The position numbers were made by a program, and so were the translations under genes. 64,000 bases of DNA from Persephonella atlantica (GTDB lineage: Bacteria; Aquificota; Aquificia; Aquificales; Hydrogenothermaceae), in contig NZ_JAACYA010000001.1 in the NCBI RefSeq assembly GCF_016617615.1, positions 558,001 to 622,000 on the forward strand. Direction: 5' to 3'. This document shows positions 53,256 through 62,118 of this stretch, one piece after another (the first letter of the stretch is position 1; each line of letters opens with the position of its first letter). The notes beneath the pieces were generated by a model. It was not told the origin of the DNA, made no database searches, and saw only the letters and a list, made by a program, of their open reading frames with translations.

Positions 53256-53720
53256 TTGTCACTGACAGAAATTGTTCTGAATATTGCTCTTATCGGAGGA
53301 GATCCTGTTTTGTATCTTCTTATTCTGATGAGCGTTGTTGGAGTTGCTGTTGTTATAGAAAGACTTATAATGATTCCGAGAATTGAGAAAAATATGATGG
53401 AGTACGATCCACTTACACTGAAGCTTTCCCTTGAAAAGAGACTGGGAATACTGGCAACCTTTGGAAATAATGCTCCGTTTATTGGCCTGTTTGGAACAGT
53501 TTTGGGGATTATTAAAGCATTCCATGACCTTGGAACTTCAAAAGAGTTTGGTGTAAGAGTAGTTATGACTGGTATTTCAGAGGCTTTAGTGGCTACAGCA
53601 ATGGGGTTGTTTGTTGCGATACCTTCTGTTATAGCATACAACTACTTTGTCAGAAGGGTAAAAAAGATACTTCTTACCTATGAGTATAAAAAAAATCTAC
53701 CTTTAGAAATGAGGGAGTGA
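53256..53720 (+). CDS. exbB: ExbB/TolQ-family proton channel protein
   Basis: A 154-residue protein with three membrane helices; it is shorter than usual, with a small cytoplasmic loop. LATFGNNAPFIGLFGTVLGII and the C-terminal helix ALVATAMGLFVAIPSVIAYN are the ExbB/TolQ signatures. It uses the proton motive force to energise TonB. TTG at 53256 with GAGGTGA before it is the start. It forms an operon with exbD and tonB. The intergenic region to kdsA (53100-53255) is AT-rich and no clear Fur box is visible. Confidence 0.88.
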   Translation: MSLTEIVLNIALIGGDPVLYLLILMSVVGVAVVIERLIMIPRIEKNMMEYDPLTLKLSLEKRLGILATFGNNAPFIGLFGTVLGIIKAFHDLGTSKEFGVRVVMTGISEALVATAMGLFVAIPSVIAYNYFVRRVKKILLTYEYKKNLPLEMRE

Positions 53721-54121
53721 TGAAATTGTTAGATGACGACGACAGAGAAATATCCGAAATAAATATGACGCCTTTTGTTGATATTATACTGGTTGTGCTT
53801 ATAATATTCCTTGCCACTGCAACATTTATTGTGGAAGGAAAAATACCATTAAACCTGCCAAAATCAGAAACAGCCGAAACTGGAGAGATAAAAGAGAAGA
53901 AATTAATAATCACCATAAAAGGTGATGGTTCATTGTTTTTAGACGACAGAAAAATTTCTATAAAGACATTGAAAGATAATATAAAAAGTGCTGGTAAAAA
54001 TAGCATTATTGTGCTTAGAGCTGACAGAAGCGTGCCTTTTCAAAAAGTTGTTGATGTGATAGATGCCTGCAGGTCTGAAGGGGTTGAAAAATATACTATA
54101 GAAACTATGAGATTTGAGTAG
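53720..54121 (+). CDS. exbD: ExbD/TolR-family protein
   Basis: A 133-residue protein with one N-terminal helix. SEINMTPFVDIILVVLIIF contains the conserved membrane aspartate. The C-terminal periplasmic domain follows. The exact start is uncertain: GTG 53717, ATG 53720 and TTG 53726 are all possible. It overlaps the exbB stop, and tonB starts 3 nt after it. Confidence 0.88.
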   Translation: MKLLDDDDREISEINMTPFVDIILVVLIIFLATATFIVEGKIPLNLPKSETAETGEIKEKKLIITIKGDGSLFLDDRKISIKTLKDNIKSAGKNSIIVLRADRSVPFQKVVDVIDACRSEGVEKYTIETMRFE

Positions 54122-54124
54122 CAT

Positions 54125-54994
54125 TTGGAAAGAGTTATAAATGAGAGAAAAGTTTTTTTAATAGGGTTTTTGTTATCTGCCATTTTACATGGAGCTATAC
54201 TATCAGCTTTAATCTATTTAGGCAGACCAGAAGAAAAAAAAACGCAAAAAGAAAAGGTCGTTTACATAAACATCTTAAAACCTCAGAAAAAAGAAAATAA
54301 AGCTCCTAAAGTAAAGAAAAAAATCCCATCAGGCCAGAAAAAACAGGTGAAACCTAAAAGGACAAAGCCTAAGAAAAAGGTTATATCTAAAAAAACGCCG
54401 TCAAAACTCAAAAAGAAACCACAAAAAAAAACCAAGCCAAAACCTGTTAAAGAGGTAGCAAAAACAGAAAAAATAAAAAAAACTTCCCAGAAAAAAATAG
54501 TTCCCCCTCAAGTAAGCCAGGAAGAATTACAAGAGGTAAAAGAGGAAATCCAAAATTTGAATATAGACGAGAGCACATTGGAAGCAGATAATTTCAGCAT
54601 ATCAGGACTAAAAGGAAAAGAACTTATATATCAGCATGGCAGTGAAGAAGAGAAAGAAGAAAAGGTATCTGATGAAGATATCCTTGCCTATATAAGAGAA
54701 CTTGAAAGGTATCTGAACGAACTTGCAAGGAAAAAAGACCTGTATCCACCGATGGCAAAAAGATTGAGGATTGAAGGCTCTTTAGTTGTAAGATTTACTA
54801 TTAAAGCAGATGGTTCAGTTGACGAAAGTTCCATAAAAATAATAGACAGCAGTAATTATAACATTTTGGATAAAGGTGCAGTAAAATTAATCAAAAAGTA
54901 TGTTCCCCTGTTTGCAAAAAAGTACGGTAAAAAACCTCCAAAAGGGGATTTAACAATAGAACTTCCAATAACATTTGAGATAATAGGCTGGTGA
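54125..54994 (+). CDS. tonB: TonB-like energy transducer
   Basis: A 289-residue protein. One N-terminal helix (IGFLLSAILHGAILSALIY) is followed by a Lys/Pro-rich rod (about 40-130), then a TonB C-terminal domain (about 200-289: YPPMAKRLRIEGSLVVRFTI and NILDKGAVKLIKKY). It couples ExbB-ExbD to outer-membrane receptors. A receptor gene is not in the window. TTG is the start. Confidence 0.87.
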   Translation: MERVINERKVFLIGFLLSAILHGAILSALIYLGRPEEKKTQKEKVVYINILKPQKKENKAPKVKKKIPSGQKKQVKPKRTKPKKKVISKKTPSKLKKKPQKKTKPKPVKEVAKTEKIKKTSQKKIVPPQVSQEELQEVKEEIQNLNIDESTLEADNFSISGLKGKELIYQHGSEEEKEEKVSDEDILAYIRELERYLNELARKKDLYPPMAKRLRIEGSLVVRFTIKADGSVDESSIKIIDSSNYNILDKGAVKLIKKYVPLFAKKYGKKPPKGDLTIELPITFEIIGW

Positions 54995-55431
54995 TGAAAA
55001 AGGTTTACATTTTTACGGATGGCTCTTCTTTGGGAAATCCAGGACCAGGAGGCTGGTGTGCTATTCTCAGATATAACAGACATGAGAAGGTTCTTAAAGG
55101 GGGGAAAAGAAATACAACAAATAACGAGATGGAGATAACAGCAGTCCTTGAAGGATTAAGGGCACTCAAAGAGCCCTGTGAGGTTGAGATTTACTCCGAT
55201 TCTAAATATGTTGTTGATGCGATAAAGGAATGGATACATAGCTGGGCAAAAAATGGCTGGAAAACATCCAGCAGAAAAGAGGTTGCACATAGAGATATCT
55301 GGGAAGAAATTTATAACCTCATGAAAAAACATAAAATACACCCTATCTGGGTGAAGGGACATTCCGGGCATAAAGAGAATGAGCTGTGCGATAGAATAGC
55401 AAAAGAAGAGGCAAAAAAGTATTTAGATTGA
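54994..55431 (+). CDS. rnhA: Ribonuclease HI
   Basis: A 145-residue RNase H. The DEDD catalytic residues are in FTDGSSLGNPGPGG, NNEMEITAVLEGL, IYSDSKYVVDAI and NELCDRIAKEEA. It degrades RNA in RNA-DNA hybrids. The ATG at 54994 overlaps the tonB stop (TGATG); GTG at 54991 is in frame but less likely. Confidence 0.94.
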   Translation: MKKVYIFTDGSSLGNPGPGGWCAILRYNRHEKVLKGGKRNTTNNEMEITAVLEGLRALKEPCEVEIYSDSKYVVDAIKEWIHSWAKNGWKTSSRKEVAHRDIWEEIYNLMKKHKIHPIWVKGHSGHKENELCDRIAKEEAKKYLD

Positions 55432-55441
55432 CGGAGATAAA

Positions 55442-56776
55442 ATGGGTAGAAAAACTGTTTATATCTGTGCCGAATGCGGGGCAACGTATCCCACATGGTC
55501 CGGAAGGTGTAGTTCCTGCGGAAGCTGGAATACCCTGACGGAAGAGAAAAAAGTAAGAAAAACGCCCATACAGAAAAGTCCCAGCAATTCGTCACCTCTT
55601 CCTATAACAGAAGCCCGTTTACATGACAGCTACCAGAGAATCTCAACAGGGATAAGAACCTTGGATGAAGCTCTTGGTGGAGGTATCGTGGCGGGGCAGG
55701 TTATACTTATATCTGGCGAACCTGGTATTGGTAAATCTACTCTTCTTTTACAGATTTCTTCAAATATATCAAAGAAGAAAAAAGTACTGTATATTACTGG
55801 TGAAGAATCTGCCCATCAGGTATATCTTAGAGGTGAAAGGATAAATGCCCTCACTGAAAACCTGTATCTGCTCCCGGAAACAGAGCTGGAGACAGCTCTC
55901 CATCACATTAAAAATTTCAGGCCAGAATTTGTTATTGTTGATTCTGTACAGACACTTTACTCATCACAGCTTGAGTCTGCTCCTGGTTCTGTGTCGCAAG
56001 TGAGAGAAGTAAGCAGTAAACTCACAGAACTTGCAAAATCTACCGGTATTCCTGTAATCATAGTAGGACAGGTAACTAAAGAGGGCAGTATAGCTGGCCC
56101 CAAAGTGTTGGAGCATGTGGTGGATACTGTGGCTCAGTTTGAGGGAGAAAGGGGACACGCATACAGGGTTTTAAAAATAGCAAAAAACAGGTTTGGGGCA
56201 TCAGGAGAGATAGCTGTCTTTTCTATGGAAGAAAAAGGTCTTAAAGAAGTAGAAGACCCATCTTCATTTTTTCTTTCAGAAAGACCTGAAGGTAAGTCAG
56301 GTAGTATAATATTTCCATTTACGGAAGGTTCAAAACCTGTTTTAGTTGAAGTTCAGGCACTCGTTTCAAAAACAGTGTATGCTGTTCCACAGAGAAAAAC
56401 GCAGGGATTTGATATAAACAGGCTTTCCATAATAATTGCAATAATAGAAAAAGAGCTTGGTATTTTCCTGAAAGATAAAGACATATTTATCAATATTGTA
56501 GGGGGAATAACAGTAAAAGAGCCAGCTGTTGATCTTCCTGTAGCCCTCGCAATTGTTTCTTCTATCATGGACAGACCTGTTCCCAGCAATCTTACAGCAT
56601 TTGGGGAAATTGGCCTGACAGGGGAAATCAGATCAGTTTATTACACAGAGCATAGAATAAAAGAAGCCAGGAAGTTCGGTTTTAATAAAATAATTGTACC
56701 GTTTTCAACGGATCTGAATGACAGTAATCTAATAAAAGTAAGAACTGTACAGGAGGCTATAGGATACCTGAAATGA
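55442..56776 (+). CDS. radA: DNA repair protein RadA
   Basis: A 444-residue RecA-like helicase. The N-terminal zinc finger is CAECGATYPTWSGRCSSCG, Walker A is GEPGIGKST and the RadA motif is KNRFGASGE. The C-terminal third is a Lon-like domain (EVQALVSKTVY, then PAVDLPVALAIVSS and GEIGLTGEIR). RadA promotes branch migration in recombination. It overlaps the uracil-DNA glycosylase gene by 4 nt. Confidence 0.95.
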   Translation: MGRKTVYICAECGATYPTWSGRCSSCGSWNTLTEEKKVRKTPIQKSPSNSSPLPITEARLHDSYQRISTGIRTLDEALGGGIVAGQVILISGEPGIGKSTLLLQISSNISKKKKVLYITGEESAHQVYLRGERINALTENLYLLPETELETALHHIKNFRPEFVIVDSVQTLYSSQLESAPGSVSQVREVSSKLTELAKSTGIPVIIVGQVTKEGSIAGPKVLEHVVDTVAQFEGERGHAYRVLKIAKNRFGASGEIAVFSMEEKGLKEVEDPSSFFLSERPEGKSGSIIFPFTEGSKPVLVEVQALVSKTVYAVPQRKTQGFDINRLSIIIAIIEKELGIFLKDKDIFINIVGGITVKEPAVDLPVALAIVSSIMDRPVPSNLTAFGEIGLTGEIRSVYYTEHRIKEARKFGFNKIIVPFSTDLNDSNLIKVRTVQEAIGYLK

Positions 56777-57420
56777 AAGATCAACTTTACAAACATCTAA
56801 GAATACTTCAGGAACTTGGCTATGAATACTTATTTATGGAGAAAGATATGAATCTTACAGAAGAGAAGGAAAAAAAGCTTAAGGAAATAGGCAGAGCAAT
56901 ACAGGAATGTAAAAAATGTGATCTTTACAAAAGCAGAAAGCAGGCGGTTCTTGGGGAAGGGAATCCTGATTCCTCACTTGTCTTTATAGGGGAGGCTCCC
57001 GGAGGAGACGAAGATAAGTTGGGGAGACCATTTGTTGGAAGAGCTGGAAAACTACTGACAAAACTGATTGAAGCAGCAGGACACAAAAGAGAAGAATTTT
57101 ATATAACAAACATATGTAAGTGCAGACCTCCCAACAACAGAACGCCTACACCATGGGAGATGGAAGCCTGTTTCCCATACCTTGAAAAACAGCTACAGAT
57201 AATACAGCCCAAAGTTCTCTGTTTATTGGGAGCAACAGCGGCAAGGGCATTCTTAAAAAGGAATGTGGCAATAACAAAAGAAAGGGGCAGTATTATAAAC
57301 TGGGAAGGAAAACTTCTGTATCTGACATACCACCCAGCTTATGTTCTAAGAAATCCTGATGCAGAAATTACACTGTTTGAGGATATAAAAAAAGCAATAG
57401 AACTTGCAATTGAAAAATAG
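56773..57420 (+). CDS. Type 4 uracil-DNA glycosylase
   Basis: A 215-residue iron-sulfur UDG. The GEAPGGDEDKLGRPFVGRAG motif is catalytic, and cysteines at CKKCDLY, ICKCRPP and further along (ACFPYL) fit the [4Fe-4S] cluster. It removes uracil from deaminated DNA, which is useful at high temperature. HPAYVLRNP is the second UDG motif. It follows radA in the same operon. Confidence 0.93.
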   Translation: MKDQLYKHLRILQELGYEYLFMEKDMNLTEEKEKKLKEIGRAIQECKKCDLYKSRKQAVLGEGNPDSSLVFIGEAPGGDEDKLGRPFVGRAGKLLTKLIEAAGHKREEFYITNICKCRPPNNRTPTPWEMEACFPYLEKQLQIIQPKVLCLLGATAARAFLKRNVAITKERGSIINWEGKLLYLTYHPAYVLRNPDAEITLFEDIKKAIELAIEK

Positions 57421-57471
57421 CTCCGATTTAACTATTATTATTTTGGTATAAATTTTGTATAAGGAGAAGGT

Positions 57472-58161
57472 TTGGAAAAGAAGTTAGCCATTGCTCTTGA
57501 TGTGCCAGAAAAAAACGCAGCACTGGAGATTTTAGATGAACTTGAGGGGATGGACCTTATCATAAAGGTAGGCTATAGTTTGTTTCTGAGGGAAGGTTTT
57601 GACTTACTTTCAGATATAAAAAGAAGAGGGTTTGATATATTTCTTGATCTGAAGCTCCATGACATACCAAACACTGTTTATAATGCCATTGCATCAGCTG
57701 TAGATATGGATATAAATTATTTAACCCTCCATGCGTTGGGAGGGAAAGATATGCTGTCTAAAGCAGTAGAAGCAAAAGGAAGCTCTGGCATTAAGTTGCT
57801 TGCTGTAACTGTTCTCACAAGTCACGGTGAGGATTATTTAGAATTTTTAGGTTCAAGATACTCAATTCAGCAGTTAGCATTGAAGCTTGCACAGACAGCC
57901 ATCGAAGCAGGAATAGATGGTATAGTTTCCTCTCCATTTGAAGTTAAAGAGCTAAAAGAACATATAGGAAAGGATTTTATATCTGTTACTCCCGGGATAA
58001 GGTTTGAGAAAGAAGAAAGAGAAGATCAGAAAAGGTCTGCAACACCAGAATTTGCTATAAGGGAAGGGGCAGATATACTGGTCATTGGAAGACCAGTGCT
58101 AAGATCAAAAAACAGAAGAAAATTGGTGAAGGAAATACTGCAAAAATTAAAGAATGCTTAA
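57472..58161 (+). CDS. pyrF: Orotidine 5'-phosphate decarboxylase
   Basis: A 229-residue TIM-barrel enzyme making UMP. IALDVPEKNAALEI, the catalytic FLDLKLHDIPNT (Lys/Asp set) and VTPGIRF are conserved. TTG at 57472 with AAGGAGAAGG upstream is the start. It overlaps rpoN by 8 nt. Confidence 0.94.
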   Translation: MEKKLAIALDVPEKNAALEILDELEGMDLIIKVGYSLFLREGFDLLSDIKRRGFDIFLDLKLHDIPNTVYNAIASAVDMDINYLTLHALGGKDMLSKAVEAKGSSGIKLLAVTVLTSHGEDYLEFLGSRYSIQQLALKLAQTAIEAGIDGIVSSPFEVKELKEHIGKDFISVTPGIRFEKEEREDQKRSATPEFAIREGADILVIGRPVLRSKNRRKLVKEILQKLKNA

Positions 58162-59461
58162 ACATAGATTAGAATTAAAACTTAAAAATAAACTTGTTCT
58201 TACTGTAAGTCTGAAACAACAACTGTCTCTTCTTTTACTACCAAAGTTAGAACTGCAAGAGACAGTTAAAACTGAGCTTGAGGAAAATCCTTTTCTCGAG
58301 GAGATTGCAAACTTACAGCCAGAGTTTGAGCCGGTCAGAGACTTATCTAAATATTATGAAGAAGAGGAAGAAAAAGGAATATACAACAGATTAGCTTATA
58401 AACCTTCTTTGATGGATATACTTGAGTTTCAGATAGATTTAGAGTTTGAAGGAAAAGACAGAGAGGTAGCTTACGAAATCATAGGAAACATCGATGATAG
58501 AGGATTCCTTCAGATTCCAATAGAAGAGATTGCAAAAAAAACAGATACAACTTCCCACCATGTTGAAGAGATAAGAAAAAAAGTAACGAGATTAGAGCCT
58601 ACAGGGATAGCATCAAGAGACCTGAAAGAGTCATTACTTGTTCAGTATGAAGAGCTGTTTGGAATAGATGAAGAAGTGAAAGAGATAATAACAGAAGGTC
58701 TTGAATGTCTGACAGATATAAAATGTTTGATAAATAAATTCCCTCACATAAAGGAAGAAAAACTGAAAGAAGTGTTGTGCAACATAAAAAGTTTAAAACC
58801 CTATCCTGCATTAAACTATGTGGATGAGCCTACAAGATATGTAGAGCCAGATGTTTATGTTTATGATAGAGGTGATAAATTTGAAGTGATTGTAAATGAA
58901 ACAGATATTCCAAAACTAAAGCTTACTACAGCTTATAGAAAGCTTCTCAGAGATAACTCACTTTCAGAAGATACAAAGAAATTCCTTTACGAAAAACTAC
59001 AAAAGGCAATAGGCATCATAAAAGGAATAGAGCAGAGAAGAGAAAATCTAAAAAAGATAACAGAAGTTCTTGTAAACTATCAGGCAGACTTTATAAGAAA
59101 AGGTAGAGAACATTTAAAGCCCCTCATACTGAAAGATGTTGCTGAAAAGGTAGAGCTTCACGAGTCAACTGTTAGCAGGATAGTTTCCAGTAAATATGTC
59201 CAGCTTCCAACAGGTATAGTTCCTTTAAAAACATTTTTTTCATCAAAACTTAGCTCAAGTAGTGGAGATGTATCAACAGAGAAGGTAAAATATATGATTG
59301 CCCAGCTGATAGAAAAGGAGGACAAGAGAAAACCTCTCAGCGACCAGAAGATAGCAGACATATTGAAGAAAAAAGGTATTAACGTTGCAAGAAGAACAGT
59401 TACAAAATACAGAGAACAATTAAATATACCTGATTCAAGAACAAGGAGGATAAGAAAATGA
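58154..59461 (+). CDS. rpoN: RNA polymerase sigma-54 factor
   Basis: A 435-residue sigma-54. The N-terminal glutamine/leucine-rich activator region is short (LKQQLSLLLLPKLELQETV). The core-binding middle and the helix-turn-helix follow, and the C-terminal RpoN box reads ARRTVTKYRE, the -24 element reader. It overlaps hpf by 4 nt, a linkage common in bacteria. Confidence 0.94.
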   Translation: MLKHRLELKLKNKLVLTVSLKQQLSLLLLPKLELQETVKTELEENPFLEEIANLQPEFEPVRDLSKYYEEEEEKGIYNRLAYKPSLMDILEFQIDLEFEGKDREVAYEIIGNIDDRGFLQIPIEEIAKKTDTTSHHVEEIRKKVTRLEPTGIASRDLKESLLVQYEELFGIDEEVKEIITEGLECLTDIKCLINKFPHIKEEKLKEVLCNIKSLKPYPALNYVDEPTRYVEPDVYVYDRGDKFEVIVNETDIPKLKLTTAYRKLLRDNSLSEDTKKFLYEKLQKAIGIIKGIEQRRENLKKITEVLVNYQADFIRKGREHLKPLILKDVAEKVELHESTVSRIVSSKYVQLPTGIVPLKTFFSSKLSSSSGDVSTEKVKYMIAQLIEKEDKRKPLSDQKIADILKKKGINVARRTVTKYREQLNIPDSRTRRIRK

Positions 59462-60021
59462 GAGTAGAACATGTTGGGAAGAACATTGATGTGACAGAGT
59501 TTATCAAGAGCTACACAGAGCACAAATTAGAGAGATTAAAGCCTTATATCAAAGATATTGACCTGTCTGATGATTCTGTTCAGGTCAGGGTAACATACTC
59601 TTTTGAAAAACACAGACACAGAAACAGAGTAGATATAGATGTGTACTTTAACACCCCAGGTGGAGGGGTTATACATGCATGGGAAGAGAGCAATGACCTT
59701 TACTCAGCCATAGACTTTGTTATAGACGAAGTGGAAAGGCAATTAGTGAGACTGAAAAGCAGAAGAAAAGAAGAAGCAAGAAGACTTGCAAGAGCTGAAA
59801 AGATGAAGCAGACTGTTCCACAAGAAGAAAGTATAGAAAGGCCACTTATCGTTCAGGAACCGATGCCTTTAGAAAAACCTCTCTCAGTAGAAGATGCAAT
59901 GATGCTTCTTGAAGAGACAGGAGCATTTTTCCTGCCTTTCAGAAATGCAGAAACTGGAGAGATAAATGTAATATACAGGAAAAAGGCAGGTAATTACGGT
60001 CTTATAACGCCCGGTGTTTGA
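59458..60021 (+). CDS. hpf: Ribosome hibernation-promoting factor, long form
   Basis: A 187-residue HPF. The N-terminal RaiA-like domain (about 1-105) binds the ribosome, and the C-terminal domain (about 130-187, KPLSVEDAMMLLEETGAFFLPFRN) mediates 100S dimer formation. It follows rpoN. It overlaps rpoN by 4 nt and ends before the rplM promoter. Confidence 0.9.
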   Translation: MRVEHVGKNIDVTEFIKSYTEHKLERLKPYIKDIDLSDDSVQVRVTYSFEKHRHRNRVDIDVYFNTPGGGVIHAWEESNDLYSAIDFVIDEVERQLVRLKSRRKEEARRLARAEKMKQTVPQEESIERPLIVQEPMPLEKPLSVEDAMMLLEETGAFFLPFRNAETGEINVIYRKKAGNYGLITPGV

Positions 60022-60026
60022 CAGGA

Positions 60027-60055
60027 TTGACAAAAAAACTGTGATATGTGATAAT
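60027..60055 (+). promoter_or_regulatory. Strong sigma-70 promoter of rplM-rpsI
   Basis: TTGACA (60027-60032), a 17-nt spacer and GATAAT (60050-60055). It lies 43 nt upstream of the L13 start and just after the hpf stop. Confidence 0.75.
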
Positions 60056-60097
60056 TTTTGACTTGTTAGACAATACAAAACCCAAAAGAGGAGGACT

Positions 60098-60550
60098 ATG
60101 AAAACAATAGATGCTCGCAAACTTGACGTGAAAAGAGAGTGGTACGTTATTGACGCAAAAGGCAAAAACCTTGGAAGACTTGCAACACTGATAGCAAACG
60201 TTCTCAGAGGAAAGCACAAGCCTTATTTCCAGCCAGATGTTGATGTGGGAGATTTTGTAATAGTCCTGAATGCAGATAAAATTACCGTTACCGGTAAAAA
60301 ACTGACTGACAAACTGTACAAATACCACACCCACAGACCTGGCGGATTGAGAGTAAGGTCTCTCCAGTGGATGCTTGAGCACAAACCTGAAGAGGTAATA
60401 AGGCTGGCTGTTGAGAGAATGCTTCCAAAAAACAAGCTACAGAAAAGATTTATGAAGAGGCTGAAGGTTTATACAGGTTCTGAGCACAAACATCAGGCTC
60501 AAAATCCTAAAAACCTTGAAGAATTAACAGCTCTGTGGAAAAACTTTTAA
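60098..60550 (+). CDS. rplM: Ribosomal protein L13
   Basis: A 150-residue L13. REWYVIDAKGKNLGRLAT and the DFVIVLNADKITVTGKK segment are signatures. It has a good AGAGGAGG Shine-Dalgarno. It is followed by rpsI 21 nt later, the conserved pairing in bacteria. Confidence 0.97.
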   Translation: MKTIDARKLDVKREWYVIDAKGKNLGRLATLIANVLRGKHKPYFQPDVDVGDFVIVLNADKITVTGKKLTDKLYKYHTHRPGGLRVRSLQWMLEHKPEEVIRLAVERMLPKNKLQKRFMKRLKVYTGSEHKHQAQNPKNLEELTALWKNF

Positions 60551-60571
60551 CCATTACGGAGGTAAAAGACC

Positions 60572-61000
60572 TTGGCAGAGATAGTAAAGATAGACCCTAA
60601 GGTTGCAAAGTACGGAACAGGAAGAAGAAAAGAGGCTGTTGCGAGGGTATGGATATTTCCCGGTTCAGGAAAGCTGTACGTAAAAAGCTCATCAGGAAAA
60701 GAGTGGGAAGGAAAGGAATATTTTGAAAGGGATATTCTGATAGAGAAGATAAATATGCCTTTTGTTGTTACAGAAACACTTGGAAAGTTTGATGTGTATG
60801 CAACTGTAAAGGGAAGTGGAAAGCCTGCACAGGCAGAAGCTGTTATGTATGGAATAGCAAAGGCTCTACTTTCGTATAATCCAGAGCTGAGACCTTCACT
60901 CAAGTCAGCAGGACTTCTGACAAGAGATGCAAGAGTAAAAGAGAGAAAGAAATACGCACAGATGGGTGCAAGAGCCAAATACAGATGGTCTAAACGTTAA
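60572..61000 (+). CDS. rpsI: Ribosomal protein S9
   Basis: A 142-residue S9. TGRRKEAVARVWIFPGSG and the conserved C-terminal RAKYRWSKR tail, which contacts P-site tRNA, are present. The start is TTG at 60572 with GGAGG upstream. The N-terminus is longer by several residues than in E. coli. Confidence 0.96.
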   Translation: MAEIVKIDPKVAKYGTGRRKEAVARVWIFPGSGKLYVKSSSGKEWEGKEYFERDILIEKINMPFVVTETLGKFDVYATVKGSGKPAQAEAVMYGIAKALLSYNPELRPSLKSAGLLTRDARVKERKKYAQMGARAKYRWSKR

Positions 61001-61005
61001 GGAGA

Positions 61006-61030
61006 GGGAAGTCTGTCTTCCCTTCCCCTT
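61006..61030 (+). terminator. Probable weak terminator after rpsI
   Basis: GGGAAG (61006-61011) and CTTCCC (61017-61022) form a six-pair stem with a 5-nt loop, followed by a pyrimidine-rich tail. The tail has only a short T run, so read-through into argC is likely. Confidence 0.45.
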
Positions 61031-61042
61031 TAGGGAAACTTT

Positions 61043-62077
61043 ATGAAAGTTGGAATAATAGGTGCTTCTGGATATACGGGAGCTGAACTTATAAGAGGGT
61101 TATCCCTTTATCAGGAAGTAGAGATAAATCAGATAGTGTCAAGAAACTTTGCAGGAAAAAAACTAAAAGATGTTTTCCCCCACCTGTCTGATAGCAGATA
61201 TCAGGATTTAACCTTTGAGGAAGAGGCAGATTTAGACTCTTCAGACTTTTATTTTCTTGCTCTTCCCCATCAACCTTCAGTGGAGCTTGTAAAATTACTT
61301 CACGAAAAAGGGAAAAAGGTTGTTGACCTTTCTGCTGCATACAGAATAAAAAACCCTTCAGCATATCCCAATTATTATGGATTTGAACATAAATATTTAG
61401 AGCTTCTTTCTGAATCTGTTTATGGACTTCCTGAGATTTTCAGAGAAGAGATTGGAAAAGCATCAATTGTTGCAAATCCCGGCTGTTATCCAACAGCCAC
61501 ACTTCTTGCACTGTTTCCTGCTGTAAAGGAAGGGATTATACAGTCAGACAGTATAACAGTTAATGCACTGTCAGGGATTTCTGGGGCAGGAAGAGGTTTA
61601 AAACAGCATTTTCACTATCCTGAAGCCTATGGAAATGCTTATCCTTATAATCCAATTAAACACAGACACATTCCAGAGATGGAAGACGTTATAAACGGAA
61701 TTTCTGATAAAAAACTACTGATAAGATTTACACCTCACATCATACCTGTTTCAAGGGGAATGATTTCAACAGTTGTATTCAAAACAGACATGAAAAAAGA
61801 GCAGTTAGAAGAGCTGTACAGATTAGAATACAGATACGAACCTTTTATCAGAATATTAAACAATCCTCCTGCCATAAAAGATGTTGTAGGCTCTAACTAC
61901 TGTGACATATACGTTGATTATGACGAAAGAACAGGTGATGCTGTTGTTATTTCTGCCATTGACAATCTTGGCAAAGGTGCATCTCTTCAGGCTTTGCAAA
62001 ACTTTAACATTATGACAGGTATGTTGGAAGATAAGTATATTAAGGATATTTCCCGCGTATCTATTTTATTTCCCTGA
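61043..62077 (+). CDS. argC: N-acetyl-gamma-glutamyl-phosphate reductase
   Basis: A 344-residue enzyme of arginine synthesis. GASGYTGAEL binds NADP and the catalytic cysteine is in ANPGCYPTA. HRHIPEMED and TPHIIPVSRGM are also conserved. The AGGG before ATG at 61043 is a modest Shine-Dalgarno. Confidence 0.95.
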   Translation: MKVGIIGASGYTGAELIRGLSLYQEVEINQIVSRNFAGKKLKDVFPHLSDSRYQDLTFEEEADLDSSDFYFLALPHQPSVELVKLLHEKGKKVVDLSAAYRIKNPSAYPNYYGFEHKYLELLSESVYGLPEIFREEIGKASIVANPGCYPTATLLALFPAVKEGIIQSDSITVNALSGISGAGRGLKQHFHYPEAYGNAYPYNPIKHRHIPEMEDVINGISDKKLLIRFTPHIIPVSRGMISTVVFKTDMKKEQLEELYRLEYRYEPFIRILNNPPAIKDVVGSNYCDIYVDYDERTGDAVVISAIDNLGKGASLQALQNFNIMTGMLEDKYIKDISRVSILFP

Positions 62078-62118
62078 CTAAATGCTGAAATACTTAATAT
62101 ATTTTTGGAAGGCAGCCG